Assembly (NCBI GenBank): GCA_037903475.1
Contig: JBAJFG010000136.1
Location: 1,054,501-1,118,500 of the forward strand
Origin: Ancylostoma caninum
Lineage: Eukaryota > Nematoda > Chromadorea > Rhabditida > Ancylostomatidae
Direction: 5' to 3'
DNA: 64,000 nucleotides
Made by a program: the position numbers and the translations under genes. Of this stretch, positions 24,129 through 36,912 are shown piece after piece. Within the stretch, counting starts at the first letter, position 1; each line of letters opens with the position of its first letter. The notes beneath the pieces were generated by a model, which worked only from the letters and a program-made list of their open reading frames with translations, was not told the origin of the DNA and made no database searches.

Positions 24129-24879
24129 CTAGTGGCCCCGTAAGCCACGTTACTGTGCTAATTTCCAAAGTGTGAAAGTATTGGCCTGGTGTGGTTTTTC
24201 GTGCGCGCCAACAGGTTGTGTGAGATTCACGTCCTCAACTCGAGCTACACTATTTCACAACTGTATATGTATAGCTATGACATTATTCAGTCCAAAAAGA
24301 GCACGTAGCGTAGCGAATGAGAGAAGATAACTGACAGAATCCGTGGATCAGTTTGCTTTGTTCTTTCCATCTCTTTCTTTCGCGAGCAGCGAGCATACCA
24401 AGGACCGCGTGAAATACAGAACACAACTGATTTTGTATTGTACAAATCACTCAGTCAATAACTCAGTAAGCCAATCATACACACACCCTCAGCATTACCA
24501 CTGTATGTGACTATCCCATCCTTCTAATTCAAACCGAACTTATTCTGAAAACTTTATACTTTTCCAAAGTTTTCAACAAAAACTGAAAGAAAACATTATT
24601 GTGAGAAGAGAATAAGCATCACGAGCGCCTATTTCCACCAATCATCTTTGTCATTCCTCATCGATATTCACCGACACGACGTGGTTCATTTATACTAAAC
24701 CAAAAAAGTTCCAAGTGATGATTAAGAAAGTGATTAAGAAATTACAAAGCAATGAACTGAATTCGCTGACTATTCAAATTCACGTGACCTAGGGAAGGGA
24801 GATGATCAACAGGGTTGATGAGATAAATGAGTAGCAGCATAAGTTATTGGTTATTTTTCGCTTAAGCTCAGGAAACGAA

Positions 24880-26945
24880 GATGCTCCATGAGATTGGTGG
24901 GATACTTGAGGAGGTGATCCACGGTGTTGGCGGGATACATGGGATGGGTGCGCAAATTATTGTCTGGGCTTTTGCCTAAGCTCCTAGAAAAGGAGGTAAT
25001 CCACAGGGTTGATGGGATACATGAGGTGGGTGCGCAAATTATTGTCTATGCTTTTATATCAGTTTCTGGGAAGGGAGGTAATCCAGGGGTTGGCGAGATA
25101 CATTGAGTGGGTGCGCAAACTATTGTCTGGGCTTTTGCCTGATCTGAACGGGAGGTAGTCCATGGGGTTGGCGGTTGGCGGGACACATGGGGTGGGTGCG
25201 CAAGTTACTGTCTAGGCTTTTGCCTAAGCTTCTGGGGAGGGAGGTAATCCAAGGTGTTGGCGGGATACGTGGGATGAGTGCGTAAATTATTATCTAGGTT
25301 CTTGCCTGAGTTTCTGGAAAGGGAAGTAGTCCACGAGGTTGGCGGGATACATTGGGTGAGTGCGCAAGTTACCGTCTAGGTGTTTGCCAAAGCTTCTGGA
25401 AAGCGAGGTAATCCACGGGGTTGGCGAGATACATGGGGTGGGTGCGCAAATTATTGTCTGGGCTTTTGCCTAAGCTTCTAGAAAAGGAGGTAATCCACAG
25501 GGTTGGCGGGATACATGAGGTGGGTGCGCAAATTATTGTCTAGGTTTTTGCCTGAGCTTCTAATAAGGGAGGTAATCCACGGGGTTGGCGAGATACATGA
25601 GGTGGGTGCGCAAACTATTGTCTGGGCTTTTGCCTGATCTGAACGGGAGGTACTCCATAGGGTTGGCGGTTGGCGGGACACATGGGGTGGGTGCGCAAGT
25701 TACTGTCTAGGCTTTTGCCTAAGCTTCTGGGGAGGGAGGTAATCCAAGGTGTTGGCGGGATACGTGGGATGAGTGCGTAAATTATTATCTAGGCTTTTGC
25801 CTGAGTTTCTGGAAAGGAAAGGGAAGTATCCACGAGGTTGGCGGGATACATTGGGTGAGTGCGCAAGTTACCGTCTAGGTGTTTGCCAGCTTCTGGAAAG
25901 CGAGGTAATGCACGGGGTTGGCGAGATACATGGGGTGGGTGCTCAAATTATTGTCTGGGCTTTTGCCTAAGCTTCTAGAAAAGGAGGTAATCCACAGGGT
26001 TGGCGGGATACATGAGGTGGGTGCGCAAGGTATTTTATAGACATTTGCCTGAGCTTCTAATAAGGGAGGTAATCCAGGGGTTGGCGAGATACATTGAGTG
26101 GGTGCGCAAATTAATTGTCTGGGCTTTTGCCTGATCTGAACGGGGAGTAGTCCATGGGGCTGGCGGTTGGCGGGACACATGAAGTGGGTGCGCAAGTTAC
26201 TGTCTAGGCTTTTGCCTAAGCTTCTGGGGAGGGAGGTAATCCAAGATGTTAGCGGTATACGTGGGATGAGTGCGCGAATTATTGTCTGGGCTTTTGCCTG
26301 AGCTTCTGGAAAGGGGCAATCCACGAGGTTGGCGAGATACATTGGGTGGGTGCGCAATTTATTGTCCAGGCTTTTATATCAGTTTCTGGGAAGGGAGGTA
26401 ATCCAGGGGTTGGCGAGATACATTGAGAGGGTGCGCAAATCATTGTCTGGGCTTTTGCCTGAGTTTCTAGTAAGGGAGGTTGTCCACAGGGTTGACGAGA
26501 AACATTGGGTGGGTGCGCAATTTATTGTCCAGGCTTTTGTTTGAGTTTCTGGAAAGGGAGGTAATCCACGGGCTTGGCGGGATACATGAGGTGGGTGCGC
26601 AACTTTTTTTTAGACTTTTGCCTGAGTTTCTAGTAGTGGAGATGGTCCATGGGGTTGGCGAGAAACATTGGGTGGGTGCGCAAGTTACTGTCCAAATTTT
26701 TGCCTAAGCTTCTGGAAAGGAGGGTAATCTACGGGGTTGCTGAGCCACATGAGGTGGGTGCGCAAGTTATTTTCTAGACTTTTGCCTGAGTTTTTTGGAA
26801 GGGAGACAATCCACGGGGTCGGCGGTATACATGAGGTGGGTGCGCAACTTATTGTCTAGGCTTTTACCTGAGTTTCTAGTAAGGGAGGTGGTCCACGGGG
26901 TTGGTGTGACACATTAGGTGGGTGCGCAAGTTGTTGTCTAGGCTT
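24880..26945 (+). repeat. tandem array A, copy 2 (82-bp unit; 496-bp higher-order period)
   Basis: About 25 units of the 82-bp repeat seen at 8570-9010. A distinctive variant, GATCTGAACGGGAGGTA.TCC followed by a duplicated GGCGGTTGGCGGG, occurs at 25141, 25636 and 26133. A second marker, GTGTTGGCGGGATACGTGGG, follows each of these at the same distance. The higher-order unit is thus six monomers (~496 bp), present three times. Frames across it are repeat by-products. Confidence 0.9.
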
Positions 26946-27189
26946 TTGCGCGAGATAGTAACCCGGTGAGTTCCTTGGCTCAAAGTTTCACCGCATTCTA
27001 TCAGTGTTGGTGTTAGAGTTCGAGTAGACTGTCTGCAAACAAACCTAATTAAGCACTTCATTCAGTCTCAACACCTGTCTGAATAAAACTAGATTTTGAG
27101 AAACTCAAACTAAACAGTGGCAAACAGCTTGCCGAGGAATCACAAAATGCCAAAATTGACTGATTGAAATTTTTCACGACCACGACCTT

Positions 27190-30100
27190 CTTTTTTTGAC
27201 GACCAACGAACACGTCTCCCTTTTGCCTGAAACCAACACCGCTTTGCCACTGAGCCAGCCAGCCGAACTCGAGGGAAAATCCCGACCAACAGACCTCGCC
27301 ACTTCACTACTGGCCCAGTCGAACCCAACAGAAAATACCGACCAGTGGACATGTGTACACGTGTGCCGCTTTACCTGAGACCGGCGCGACAAGTGTGCCC
27401 CTTTATCTGACACCGGCGCAACTTTGCTGCTGACAGCGTCGCAGTCAAGGGAAAATCCTGACCAACGGACCCGTGTGCAGCTTAGAGGGGACCAGCGCTA
27501 CTTTACCACTAGCCCAGTCAAAACCAAAGAAAAATTCTGACCAACAGACCCGTGTGCCCCTCAACCTGAGACCAGCACCTGTTTATCATTGGCCCAGTCG
27601 AACCCAAGGGAAAATCCTGACAAACGGACCCTTTTGCCCCTTTACCTGAGACCGGCGCGACACGTGTGCCCCTTTACCAGAGACCAGCACCTGTTTAACA
27701 CTGGCGGGAAAATTCTGACCAACGGACCCGTGTGCCCCTCTACCTGAGACTGACGCGACAAGTGTGCCCCTTATCTGAGCCCGACTCAATTTTGCTGCTG
27801 AGGGCATCGCAGTCAAGGGAAAATCCTGACCAACGGACCCGTGCGCAGCTTAGAGGGGACCAGCGCTACTTTACCACTGGCCCAGTCGATCCCAAAAAAA
27901 AATTTCGAGCAACAGACTCGTGCGCCCGTTAACCTGAGACCAACGCCTGTTTACCACTGGCCCAGTCGAACCCAAGGGAAAGTCCTGACCAACACACCCG
28001 TGTGCATCTTTACCTGAGAGCGGCGCCTGTTTACCACTGGCCCAGTCGAACCCAAGGGAAAGTCCTGACCAATAGATCCGTGTGGTCCTTTTCCTGAGAC
28101 CGACGCCTGTTTATCATTGGCCCAGTCGAACCCAAGGGAAAATGCTGACCAACAACCCATGTGCCCCTTTACCAGAGACCAGCAACTGTTTACCACTGGC
28201 GGAAAAATTCTAACCAACGGACCCGTGTGCCCCTTTACCTGAGACCAGCACATGTTTGCCACTGGCCCAGTTGAACCCAAGGGAAAGTTCTGACCAACGG
28301 ACCCGTGTGCATCTTTACCTGAGAGCGGCGCCTGTTTACCACTGGCCCAGTCGAACCCAAGGGAAAGTCCTGACCAATAGACCCGTGTGGTCTTTTTCCT
28401 GAGACCGATGCCTGTTTATCATTGGCCCAGTCGAACCCAAGGGAAAATGCTGACCAACAACCCATGTTCCCCTTTACCAGAGACCAGCAACTGTTTACCA
28501 CTGGCGGAAAAATTCTGACCAACGGACCCGTGTGCCCCTTTACCTGAGACCGACGCCTTTTTACCATTAGCCCAGTCGAACCCAAGGCAAAGTGCTGACC
28601 AAAGACCAGTGTGCCTCTTTACCACAGACCAGAACCTCTTTACCACTGGCGGGAAAGTTCTGACCAACGGACCCGTGTGCCCCTTTACCTGAAACCAGCA
28701 CATGTTTGCCACTGACCAGAACCTCTTTACCACTGGCGGGAAAGTCCTAACCAACGGACCCGTGTGCATCTTTACCTGAGAGCGGCGCCTGTTTACCACT
28801 GCCCCAGTCGAACCCAAGGGAAAGTCCTGACCAATAGACCCGTGTGGTCCTTTTCCTGAGACCGACGCCTGTTTATCATTGGCCCAGTCGAACCCAAGGG
28901 AAAATGCTGACCAACAACCCATGTTCGCCTTTACCAGAGACCAGCAACTGTTTACCACTGGCGGAAAAATTCTGACCAACGGACCCGTGTGCCCCTTTAC
29001 CTGAGACCAGCACATGTTTGCCACTGGCCCAGTTGAACCCAAGGGAAAGTCCTAACCAACGGACCCGTGTGCATCTTTACCTGAGAGCGGCGCCTGTTTA
29101 CCACTGGCCCAGTCGAATCCAAGGGAAAGTCCTGACCAATAGACCCGTGTGGTCCTTTTCCTGAGACCGACGCCTGTTTATCATTGGCCCAGTCGAACCC
29201 AAGGGAAAATGCTGACCAACAACCCATGTTTCCCTTTACCAGAGGCCAGCAACTGTTTACCACTGGCGGAAAAATTCTGACCAACGGACACGTGTGCCCC
29301 TTTACCTGAGACCGGCGCCTTTTTACCATTAGCCCAGTCGAACCCAAGGGAAAATGCTGACCAACGACCCATGTTCCCCTTTACCAGAGACCAGCAACTG
29401 TTTACCACTGGCGGAAAAATTCTGACCAACGGACCCGTGTGCCCCTTTACCTGAGACTGGCGCGACAAGTGTGCCCCTTTATCTGAGCCCGGCGCAATTT
29501 TGCTGCTGACAATCGCAGTCAAGGTTAAAATCCTGACCAACGGACCCGTGCGCAGCTTAGAGAGGACCAGCGCTACTTTACCACTGGCCCAGTCGATCCA
29601 AAAAAAATTCTGAGCAACGGACTCGTGTGCCCCTTAACCTGACACCAACGCATGTTTACCACTGGCCCAGTCAAACCCAAGGGAAAATGCTGACCAACGA
29701 CCCATGTGCCCCTTTACCTGAGACCGGCGCCTTTTTACCATTAGCCCAGTCGAACCCAAGGCAAAGCACTGACGAACGACCCGTGTGCCCCTTTACCACA
29801 GATCAGCACCTGTTTATGCTGGCGGGAAAGTTCTGACCAACGGACCCGTGTGTCCCTTTACTTCAGACCAGCACCTGTTTACCAATGCCCCAGTGGAACC
29901 CAAGGGAAAGTCCTGACCAACGGACCTTTGTGCCTATTTACATGAGACCAGCGCCTTTTTACCATTAGCCCAGTCGAACCCAAGGGAAAGAGCTGAGCAA
30001 CGACCCGTGTGCCCCTTCACCAGAGACCAGCATCTGTTTACCACTGGCGGGAAAATTCTGACCATGGACCTTTGTGCCCCTTTACCTGAGACCGGCGCCT

Positions 30101-30420
30101 TTTTACCATTAGCCCAGTCGAACCCAAGGCAAAGTGCTGACCAACGACCCGTGTGCCTCTTTACCACAGACCAGAACCTCTTTACCAATGGCGGGAAAGT
30201 TCTGACCAACGGACCCGTGTGCCCCTTCACCTGAGACCAGCACACGTTTACCACTGGCACAGTCGAACCCAAGGGAAAGCCCTGACGAATGCACCCGTGT
30301 GCACCTTAGATGGGACCAGCGCTACTTTACCACTGGCCCAGCTAGCTGAACCCACAGGAAAATTCCGACCAATGGGCCCGTGTGTCTCTTTACCTGAGAC
30401 CGGCGCATGTTTACCACCAC
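27190..30420 (+). repeat. tandem array B, copy 2 (66/80-bp units, 306-bp sub-period)
   Basis: Same unit types as 9250-12235 but a different local arrangement. CCTGAGAGCGGCGCCTG recurs at 28012, 28318, 28777 and 29083, i.e. steps of 306, 459 and 306 bp. 306 equals three 80-bp units plus one 66-bp unit. The 908-bp block of copy 1 is absent, so the two arrays were homogenised independently. Confidence 0.9.
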
Positions 30421-30929
30421 TTCGTTTCAAAACCATGACAGGAAACGCTACCACTTCGTTTCAAAACCATGACAGGAAACAAAACCATGTGCTAGGATTT
30501 TGGTGAAACGTTAATCGACATTATTAGGATTATTGGGCTCCAAATAGGATTTGCAGGAAGCCTCCTCCCCCCTGAGAATGGCTTGCTGAATTTAAAAAAT
30601 CATATCTGTTTGATTCTTTAAATCCAGTTGTTTAGTTTCATCATTATTTTTTGAATATTTATTACTGGACGGTGTACCCGGCTTTGCTCGGGTCCTCTGT
30701 TTCTCCCGGCTATTTGAATCTGATGCCAACATTTGTTGAGCCAAAAGAAACCTATCGAGATATTCATCACTTAGTGATCAGCCTAAATGACACTTCTTCA
30801 TTCCGTCCCCTTCCCTCAAAAGTAAGGTAAAGTTGTTTGACTGGTCAATTCTTCTAAAATGCTTCCCATATTTACGCTGAGAGTTTCGAAAAATCCCAGA
30901 AGACACGGTTTCATTGACCTGTGAGCATT

Positions 30930-31460
30930 AATACCAAAAAATCAATAAAATCGATAAATCGATAGCGCCGTACGAAACTGTTGTCATATTCGTGTTCAGC
31001 GTATTAACATACCCCAGTAGCCATGTCTTCACCGCGCCCGGGGCAAAATTAGCCAAAAATCAATAAAATCGATAGCGCCGTACGAAACGGTTATCATATT
31101 CGTGTTCAGCGTATTGACATACCCCAGTAGACATGTCTTCGCCGCGAGACATGTCTTCGCCGCGCCCGGGGCAAAATTAGCGAAAAATCAATAAAATCGA
31201 TAAATCGATAGTGCCGTACGAAACGGTTATCATATTCGTGTTCAGCGTATTGACATACCCCAGTAGACTTGTCTTCGCCGCGCCCGGGGCAAAATTAGCG
31301 AAAAATCAATAAAATCGATAAATCGATAGTGCCGTACGAAACGGTCGTCATATTCGTGTTCAGCGTATTGACATGCCCTAGTAGACATGTCTTCGCCGCG
31401 CCCGGGGCAAAATTAGCGAAAAATCAATAAAATCGATATAATCGATAAACGAATCGATAA
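30930..31460 (+). repeat. tandem array C, copy 2 (118-bp unit)
   Basis: Four to five units of the 118-bp repeat (GTTCAGCGTATTGACATACC, GCGCCCGGGGCAAAATTAGC, AATCGATAAATCGATAG). One unit lacks ~13 bp near 31065. Another has a local duplication GAGACATGTCTTCGCCGCG near 31145. The alternating 236-bp pattern of copy 1 is not present. Confidence 0.88.
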
Positions 31461-31669
31461 TCCCAGGTGCGAAGTAGCCTAAAACCTACGCCGGCCCTTA
31501 GGGAAGTTCCACCCTATAACAAGGAAGATGAAGATCTAGGACGAAAAAAGCGCACAATGTGGAAATTTAGGCCAGAGGCCCCTTTTTTAAAAGACTCGTC
31601 ACAACACTGCGTATCGACAATGCGCTAAGAGTCGACGCGCAGTAACAGACGCGTTCTCGGGAATTATTA

Positions 31670-32270
31670 GAAAGTTTGATCAACTGCACAAGTTGCACAA
31701 ACGGTTTCAGAAAATGTCACAAAGCTTATGATGACGCGTTCTTCATCCTGTGCATTTGATTGTACTTCTTGGAAACAAACGGATCCTCAAGCTGCATAAT
31801 CCCCAAGGGATCTAAAGAGAGGTGCGCAAGGATCATATCCCAAGTGAGGACGCAAAGTGAATCCTTCGATACACCGAGTGAATCCTTCATGGCATGCACC
31901 CTTTTTTTCGAAGTGGTTGTCGTCCACTGTTCCAAAGCTGAGTGAAGTTAACAACAAAGCTTCAGCAGAGGGGCGACTCTGCTCCGTACATTGCTGCTAC
32001 GCATCGTCAAATCGCTATAAACACTGTCTCGCCCGGAGGGCTCGAGACCGCTAGCCGCTGGTCTCGCCGCGAAATCCCGAATGCACCGGCTTCCACTACG
32101 TCTATGTACCTATGACGAAACATCGGCCGGATGCCCGTCAGCTTCGCATCCTCGCGAGGCACAGTCTATAACTGAGTCTCACGGCGAGCGCATGCAATCA
32201 CGTGCTAGTCCCCCTACGTCTGCGCTCTAGAAAATTTTGTTGCACTACCATGATTTATATAAGAGGATTT
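31670..32270 (+). repeat. dispersed repeat R1, copy 2
   Basis: Direct repeat of 797-1388, from GAAAGTTTGATCAACTGCAC to TTTATATAAGAGGATTT. It abuts the truncated Helitron-like copy 2 at its left edge. The shared right edge just after the TATA-like box suggests either a true element boundary or a common truncation. Confidence 0.75.
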
Positions 32271-33402
32271 GTCTAGGATGAGATCCTCGGATCGGCCCAA
32301 TCGTCCTCAGGAAAGGGAGTAAACGTTCAATAATGTTAAGGAACTCGAACAGAAAATAAAGACTGATTTTTCAAGAATATGCTAAGTGGTAGCTTTTATA
32401 GTGAGCAGATTAATTCTTCAGCCATAGAGCAAGAAGTCAACGTAGTTCATAAAAACTTAGCTAAGAAATACCAGGAGAAATTTGCAGTCATACATACATA
32501 GATACATTTATTACGCTGTTTAAGACAGACATTTAAACGTTTGAAAACCGTTAGAAAATAGTTATCATTACATTTGAGTAAAAATCAGTATTCACATGCA
32601 TGTTAAAACTAAAAATGCTCCTTCTTTGTCAAAAGGTAGTTATCCCAGGAATGTCAGAGTTTATGACCAAAAATTATGACCCATTACGACGAAAGATCAA
32701 GGAAAAGGAGTCCTCGTATCTGGAAATTCTGGATTTGAAAGTTGGAATCCCAAGAGAAATTAGGATGAGAGCTTTTGAAAAAGCTTCCGGGGAAAGCCGT
32801 ATAGAGTTTTTCTGGATTCGGGAATTTTCTGGATTAATCTCTCCTTTTCGTGGTTCCAGAACCCTGGAAAATCCTAGAATTTGGGGAAATGGATGGACTA
32901 CAAGGTTTTTAGGAGAGAACATCACCTATCAACCCTATATATCTACAGAATTTCGTGTTACAGGAAAAAAAGATGATGAAAGAGATGCGAGAGGCCAGAG
33001 GACGTCGTCGATTATTCGTGGGGATGGTCGAGCGATTCGAGAAAGGGCTATAACGGTGGAAACACTTCAAAGGAATGGAGACAACGCCTTCTGATGATAG
33101 AACTACTTCCATACACAGAGCCCCTCACCTGATTCGTTGCCCTTTCACTTTGCATGGACCTGATCGACAGGCCTGCGGAATAACAACTGTCTGCATGCCT
33201 TGATAAAACTATGGAGGCAGTCTTATGGCTCGAAAGAAGTGATAAACGTATGGAATTCGGAAAAATCTGCATCCAGCGCCTATGTTTTCGATTTCAATGA
33301 AAGCCATGCAGAACCTGTTTTGGTTGAAAGACTAAACAGGTAAAAAAGTATAAATGGTACGTGATACACGAGACGATGGATTTCTGCTGCGATGTGAACA
33401 CA
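32271..33402. other. interval with one unsupported 164-codon frame
   Basis: A plus-strand frame at 32600-33094 opens MLKLKMLLLCQKVVIPGMSE and stays open to TGA. It has no recognisable domain, the opposite strand is also partly open, and it runs through purine-rich sequence. I treat it as unproven. No other feature seen. Confidence 0.35.
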
Positions 33403-34575
33403 GAATGATAGATCTCCCATGACCACATTTGTTCCACCGTAGCTTTAGGTGTCAAATAATCTTAATGAATGGTGTACTTAGTGCACAGTGCACACAACAC
33501 ACCTAGATTTACGACCACTTCCTCCAAATTGCTCGGAATCAGTGAAAGGCCTCTGCCTCGCAAGGATTTTGCGTTGTTATCAGGGGAAAACGATTCCATT
33601 TAGAGAACGGGTCCGATCTCTCAACGAGTTGCTTCTATACACTGTACAATCAATGAGAAATGAGGGCCCGTTTGCATTGTTTCGAACTGATGTAGAGACG
33701 TTTCTCGTTCTTTTTTTTTTTCGAGAAACATCCAGATCACCTATGCAGAGATACATCTCGTTCTCCTTTCTGAAGTCTGTTTTTTTAGTCCCCCTTCCCT
33801 TCCGAGCTCGTTTTGTTTGCACAGATAGTATCTCTGCAAAAGAAGGTGGTTGTTTCTATCGATATGCAATTCTGCGTCAAAATTGCGTTAATTCAGTGCA
33901 AAAGTGAGATTTCTACTGTATCCAAACATGTCCACAAGCTCATGGTATAGTAATGTATAGTGATTGGTGACCTTGTAGAAGTAAAAATGAAACTCTCCGA
34001 AAAGCAAAAAAAAAATTTAGACCTACTTTAGTTCGTCTATGCGAATATCACTATCTTGGAAACATAGGGTGATTTTCCATGTATTCGAGACTACCCCACT
34101 GAGCACCTCAGGAGCGAAAAAAGAAGACAAAGATTATGATGACCCATGATTCAGTTTATGCGAATTTTTGTAAACGACTACATTTCTATCCACCTTCAAA
34201 AAAGCCAAAGAAAGTGGATCGGTCTGAATGAGAATGAAAGGACTGAAAGAGAAGGAAATGTTGCTTTTGAATATGTACCAAGAGTGTGGTCGAATCATCA
34301 CTCTCCACTTCGAAATATTATTCCCAAGCTCGCGTTTCGGAAATCCGACGCTGATTTTGCAATAAAATAGAATGTGGTGTCTTGGATCATCTGGATCACT
34401 TATCCGTTATCCAGTTAGTTTTGGCCTAGTGGTTCACGTCCGGCTGACTTCAAAGATTACGCCGTAAATCCAGGTGTATTGTGTGCATTGTGCACCAAGT
34501 ACACCATTCGCTAAGATTATTTGACGCCTAAGGCTACGGTGGAACAGGTGTGGTCATGGGAGAATTATCATTCTG
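33403..34575. repeat. inverted-repeat element with ~110-bp arms
   Basis: The left arm (33403-33516: AGAATGATAGATCTCCCATG ... CACACCTAGATTTACG) is complementary, with mismatches, to the right arm (34464-34575: CGTAAATCCAGGTGTATTG ... CATGGGAGAATTATCATTCT). About 950 bp lie between them, including the 33488-33907 frame, which I do not trust. Directly inside the right arm, 34423-34433 reads TGGCCTAGTGG, a good match to a tRNA A-box. No clear B-box follows at the usual distance, so a tRNA-derived SINE is only a possibility. Confidence 0.55.
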
Positions 34576-35223
34576 CGATGTGAACAGCAAAGAAGGGGCA
34601 GATCCTGATTGCCAGAGAATTTCACCCCTAATCTGTTGTCTGAACAGTGGAGAACTAGCTTATCACGCGAATCAGGAAGAAAACAGTGTTCGATTCTGGA
34701 GTACACCCAAACATGACCCCTTATAAGGAATGGCTTATCGGTATTGTTTTTGTCAAACCAAGCGTCGCTGGGTGATGAGTCTTTTAAGGAGAATGTAGAC
34801 AGACTGCATGCCAGTGCATAAGTTTATTGCGGGCCTTTATAGGCGTTCTACGAGTTTCCCTATCTGAGTCGCTGCTCAGACGAGTGTGTGACTAATTCAG
34901 AGCAGTTAGGTAAGTAGCAAAGTACAGCGAAAGATAACATGCTAGTCCTGGGCCTTGGAATTAGTCTAAACCACGCCCCCAAGGACGAAAAACTTCTTCT
35001 CAGAGTAGTTATTATGACATCACTTGATTAGCGGTAAGGGTACATACTTGATTACCATTTTTTACTCAAATGAGACATGCACATTCGGATAGGCCCATTC
35101 TAAACTCTGAAGCTTGGCTGCCACTTCTTTATCTATCTAACAAAGTCTTTTTCATTAGCAAAAATTCTCATGAACACGTCATTTCTACCCGTACCAAACC
35201 TCAAAGGTAATGGCTGAATGAAT

Positions 35224-35415
35224 CATTGAGATTAAAACGTGTTGAGAACACACACACACATTCACCCATCGATAGCTCGAACGTCACCATGTTTACCTAG
35301 GGTAATCTCAATGGTGTATCCAGATGCCCCATACATCATTGGGATTATCTAGGGTAAACGTGTTGACGTACCTATTATAGTACATAATAACGATGGGTGA
35401 ATTTGTGGGGTGTTA
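35224..35415. repeat. small palindromic repeat cluster
   Basis: The word CATTGGGATTATCTAGGGTAA...CGTGTTGA...CGATGGGTGAATTTG occurs once directly (35338-35413). An inverted version (CAAATTCACCCATCG-like, TTTACCTAGGGTAATCTCAATG) lies at about 35259-35325, and a degenerate direct copy at 35224-35245. The arrangement is a short foldback with ends ATTCACCCATCG / CGATGGGTGAAT. Confidence 0.65.
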
Positions 35416-36813
35416 ACAGGACTACAGCGACCAATCGCAATGATGAATACGGCTTCAGAATGCATCACTGAAAATATGGGTAATTCAATACCACTGGATA
35501 TGATTACCTATGGGTAGCAGCTGGGCATGGATAACATCCTGTATGGCTAGATATTTTGATGAGTGCCAGGTGAGGGTTAAATTTAGGTTGAGCGTTTGCC
35601 ATGGGTAATCGCAAGGATGCATCAGGGCCTGGAACTTTGGCCAAGCCTTTCGGAAGTACGGGTCCTTCTCAGATGAAATTTCGAGAAGTTTCATTCAAAC
35701 TTGAAGAACCAATGTAGTTAAGGTCACCTGCTATGATAAAATACACTTGTTAGCATAGTCAAGATGAGAGCAAAACTAGCCGAGTTGGGTTAAGCCAGCC
35801 CCTCCATGGGGCTTATATTCAGAATAATTTATCCACCCAAAAAACGCGATAGATTGCTGTGTTACCAACAGTAAAAGGCGATGAATGTGTCGTAGCAGTG
35901 CGTCACAAGAATGTCGGATTTCGTTCAACGTTACATGTATTAATAGAGGGAGCATTTGCTACGTGTTACCTTTTTAACTTGCTCCATATGTAGGTTATAG
36001 TGCTACTACAACGATATACGCACCCCTGAAATTGTGTACAAACCTCAAAAGGCTACTCTGTGGTAGGAAAAGGTCCATTCGAGTGGGCTAGCATGGCCAG
36101 CATGTTAACCTCATCATGGCATTTTTGCACCTTCCTGCTCTGGATTCCTCCCTGTTGAAATGGTTACGTATCACTTTTTATTAGTATCGAGGCTTTGGAC
36201 TCATTTTGAGGTCGACCAGCCTTGGCATTCAGTTTTCATTTGCTAATAGTACTTAGTATTCGGCTGCTATGGACATTCTGGAATGTACTATACATGTCTC
36301 TATTAGCAAAACTTGGCTATGTAGATTAACGGACAAAACAGTTTTGGAAATGACAGGCATAATTAATGGAACTTTGCGGTGTTCAGTCAAGATGGGTGTA
36401 TTCTCTAGGGACTTGCACTAGCAACTTATCCGTCTTTTGAAATTAAGCAACCTTGGACCACCACCAAGGAATGATGTGAAGAAATAGCTGATTATTGTTG
36501 AGTTAAAAACAACAACATATTTTTGTAATAATGGCGATTTTTAGAAGTTAATAACACCAGCTTTGAACACATCTAATTCGCTATAGCGCTAGGAATTTGG
36601 ACCCAAAACAAAAGCTGACGAGCGTGCTTGTACCTGCATTTCAATGATTGATCGGAGAGAGTCATCATGCCGCAGGGAAAGTGATCAAAAATCATTTGTA
36701 ATCGAGGATGAAGATGAGGTGAAAATTTGAAAAAAAAGCATCTAATTATGACGAAGAACCCAAACGCTCTGCTATTTATGTCTGGAAAGGCCAGTACATG
36801 GGGCAAACAACTA

Positions 36814-36912
36814 TGCATCATTAAGATTACCCAGGGTAAACACATTGGTGTCCTTGCCAGCGATGGGTAAATTTGAGGCGCTAGCACGTTTACCCTTAGT
36901 AATCTCAATAGC
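36814..36912. repeat. second copy of the 35.3-kb palindromic repeat
   Basis: CATTAAGATTACCCAGGGTA, CGATGGGTAAATTTGAGG and then the inverted CACGTTTACCCTTAGTAATC repeat the motifs of 35224-35415. It is shorter and diverged. Confidence 0.6.

Larger units (their letters stand above)
24129..31669 (-). mobile_element. composite Helitron-like element, copy 2
   Basis: A direct copy of 7849-13366 with the same order of segments but expanded arrays A and B, giving about 7.5 kb. The minus-strand 3' end GGCCACTAG followed by T is identical in form (24129). The 5' end is missing: the match stops at GTTCTCGGGAATTAT and is joined directly to repeat R1 at 31670. It therefore lacks the last ~30 bp, including the TC start. 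Flanking and spacer sequences differ from copy 1 at many positions, so the copies are not a recent duplication, although the arrays inside have been homogenised locally. Confidence 0.6.

Noticed and set aside
27951..30506. A 207-codon minus-strand frame and others
   Set aside because: Same reason: array B copy 2. No splice sites, no domain, and the reading is the same unit repeated.
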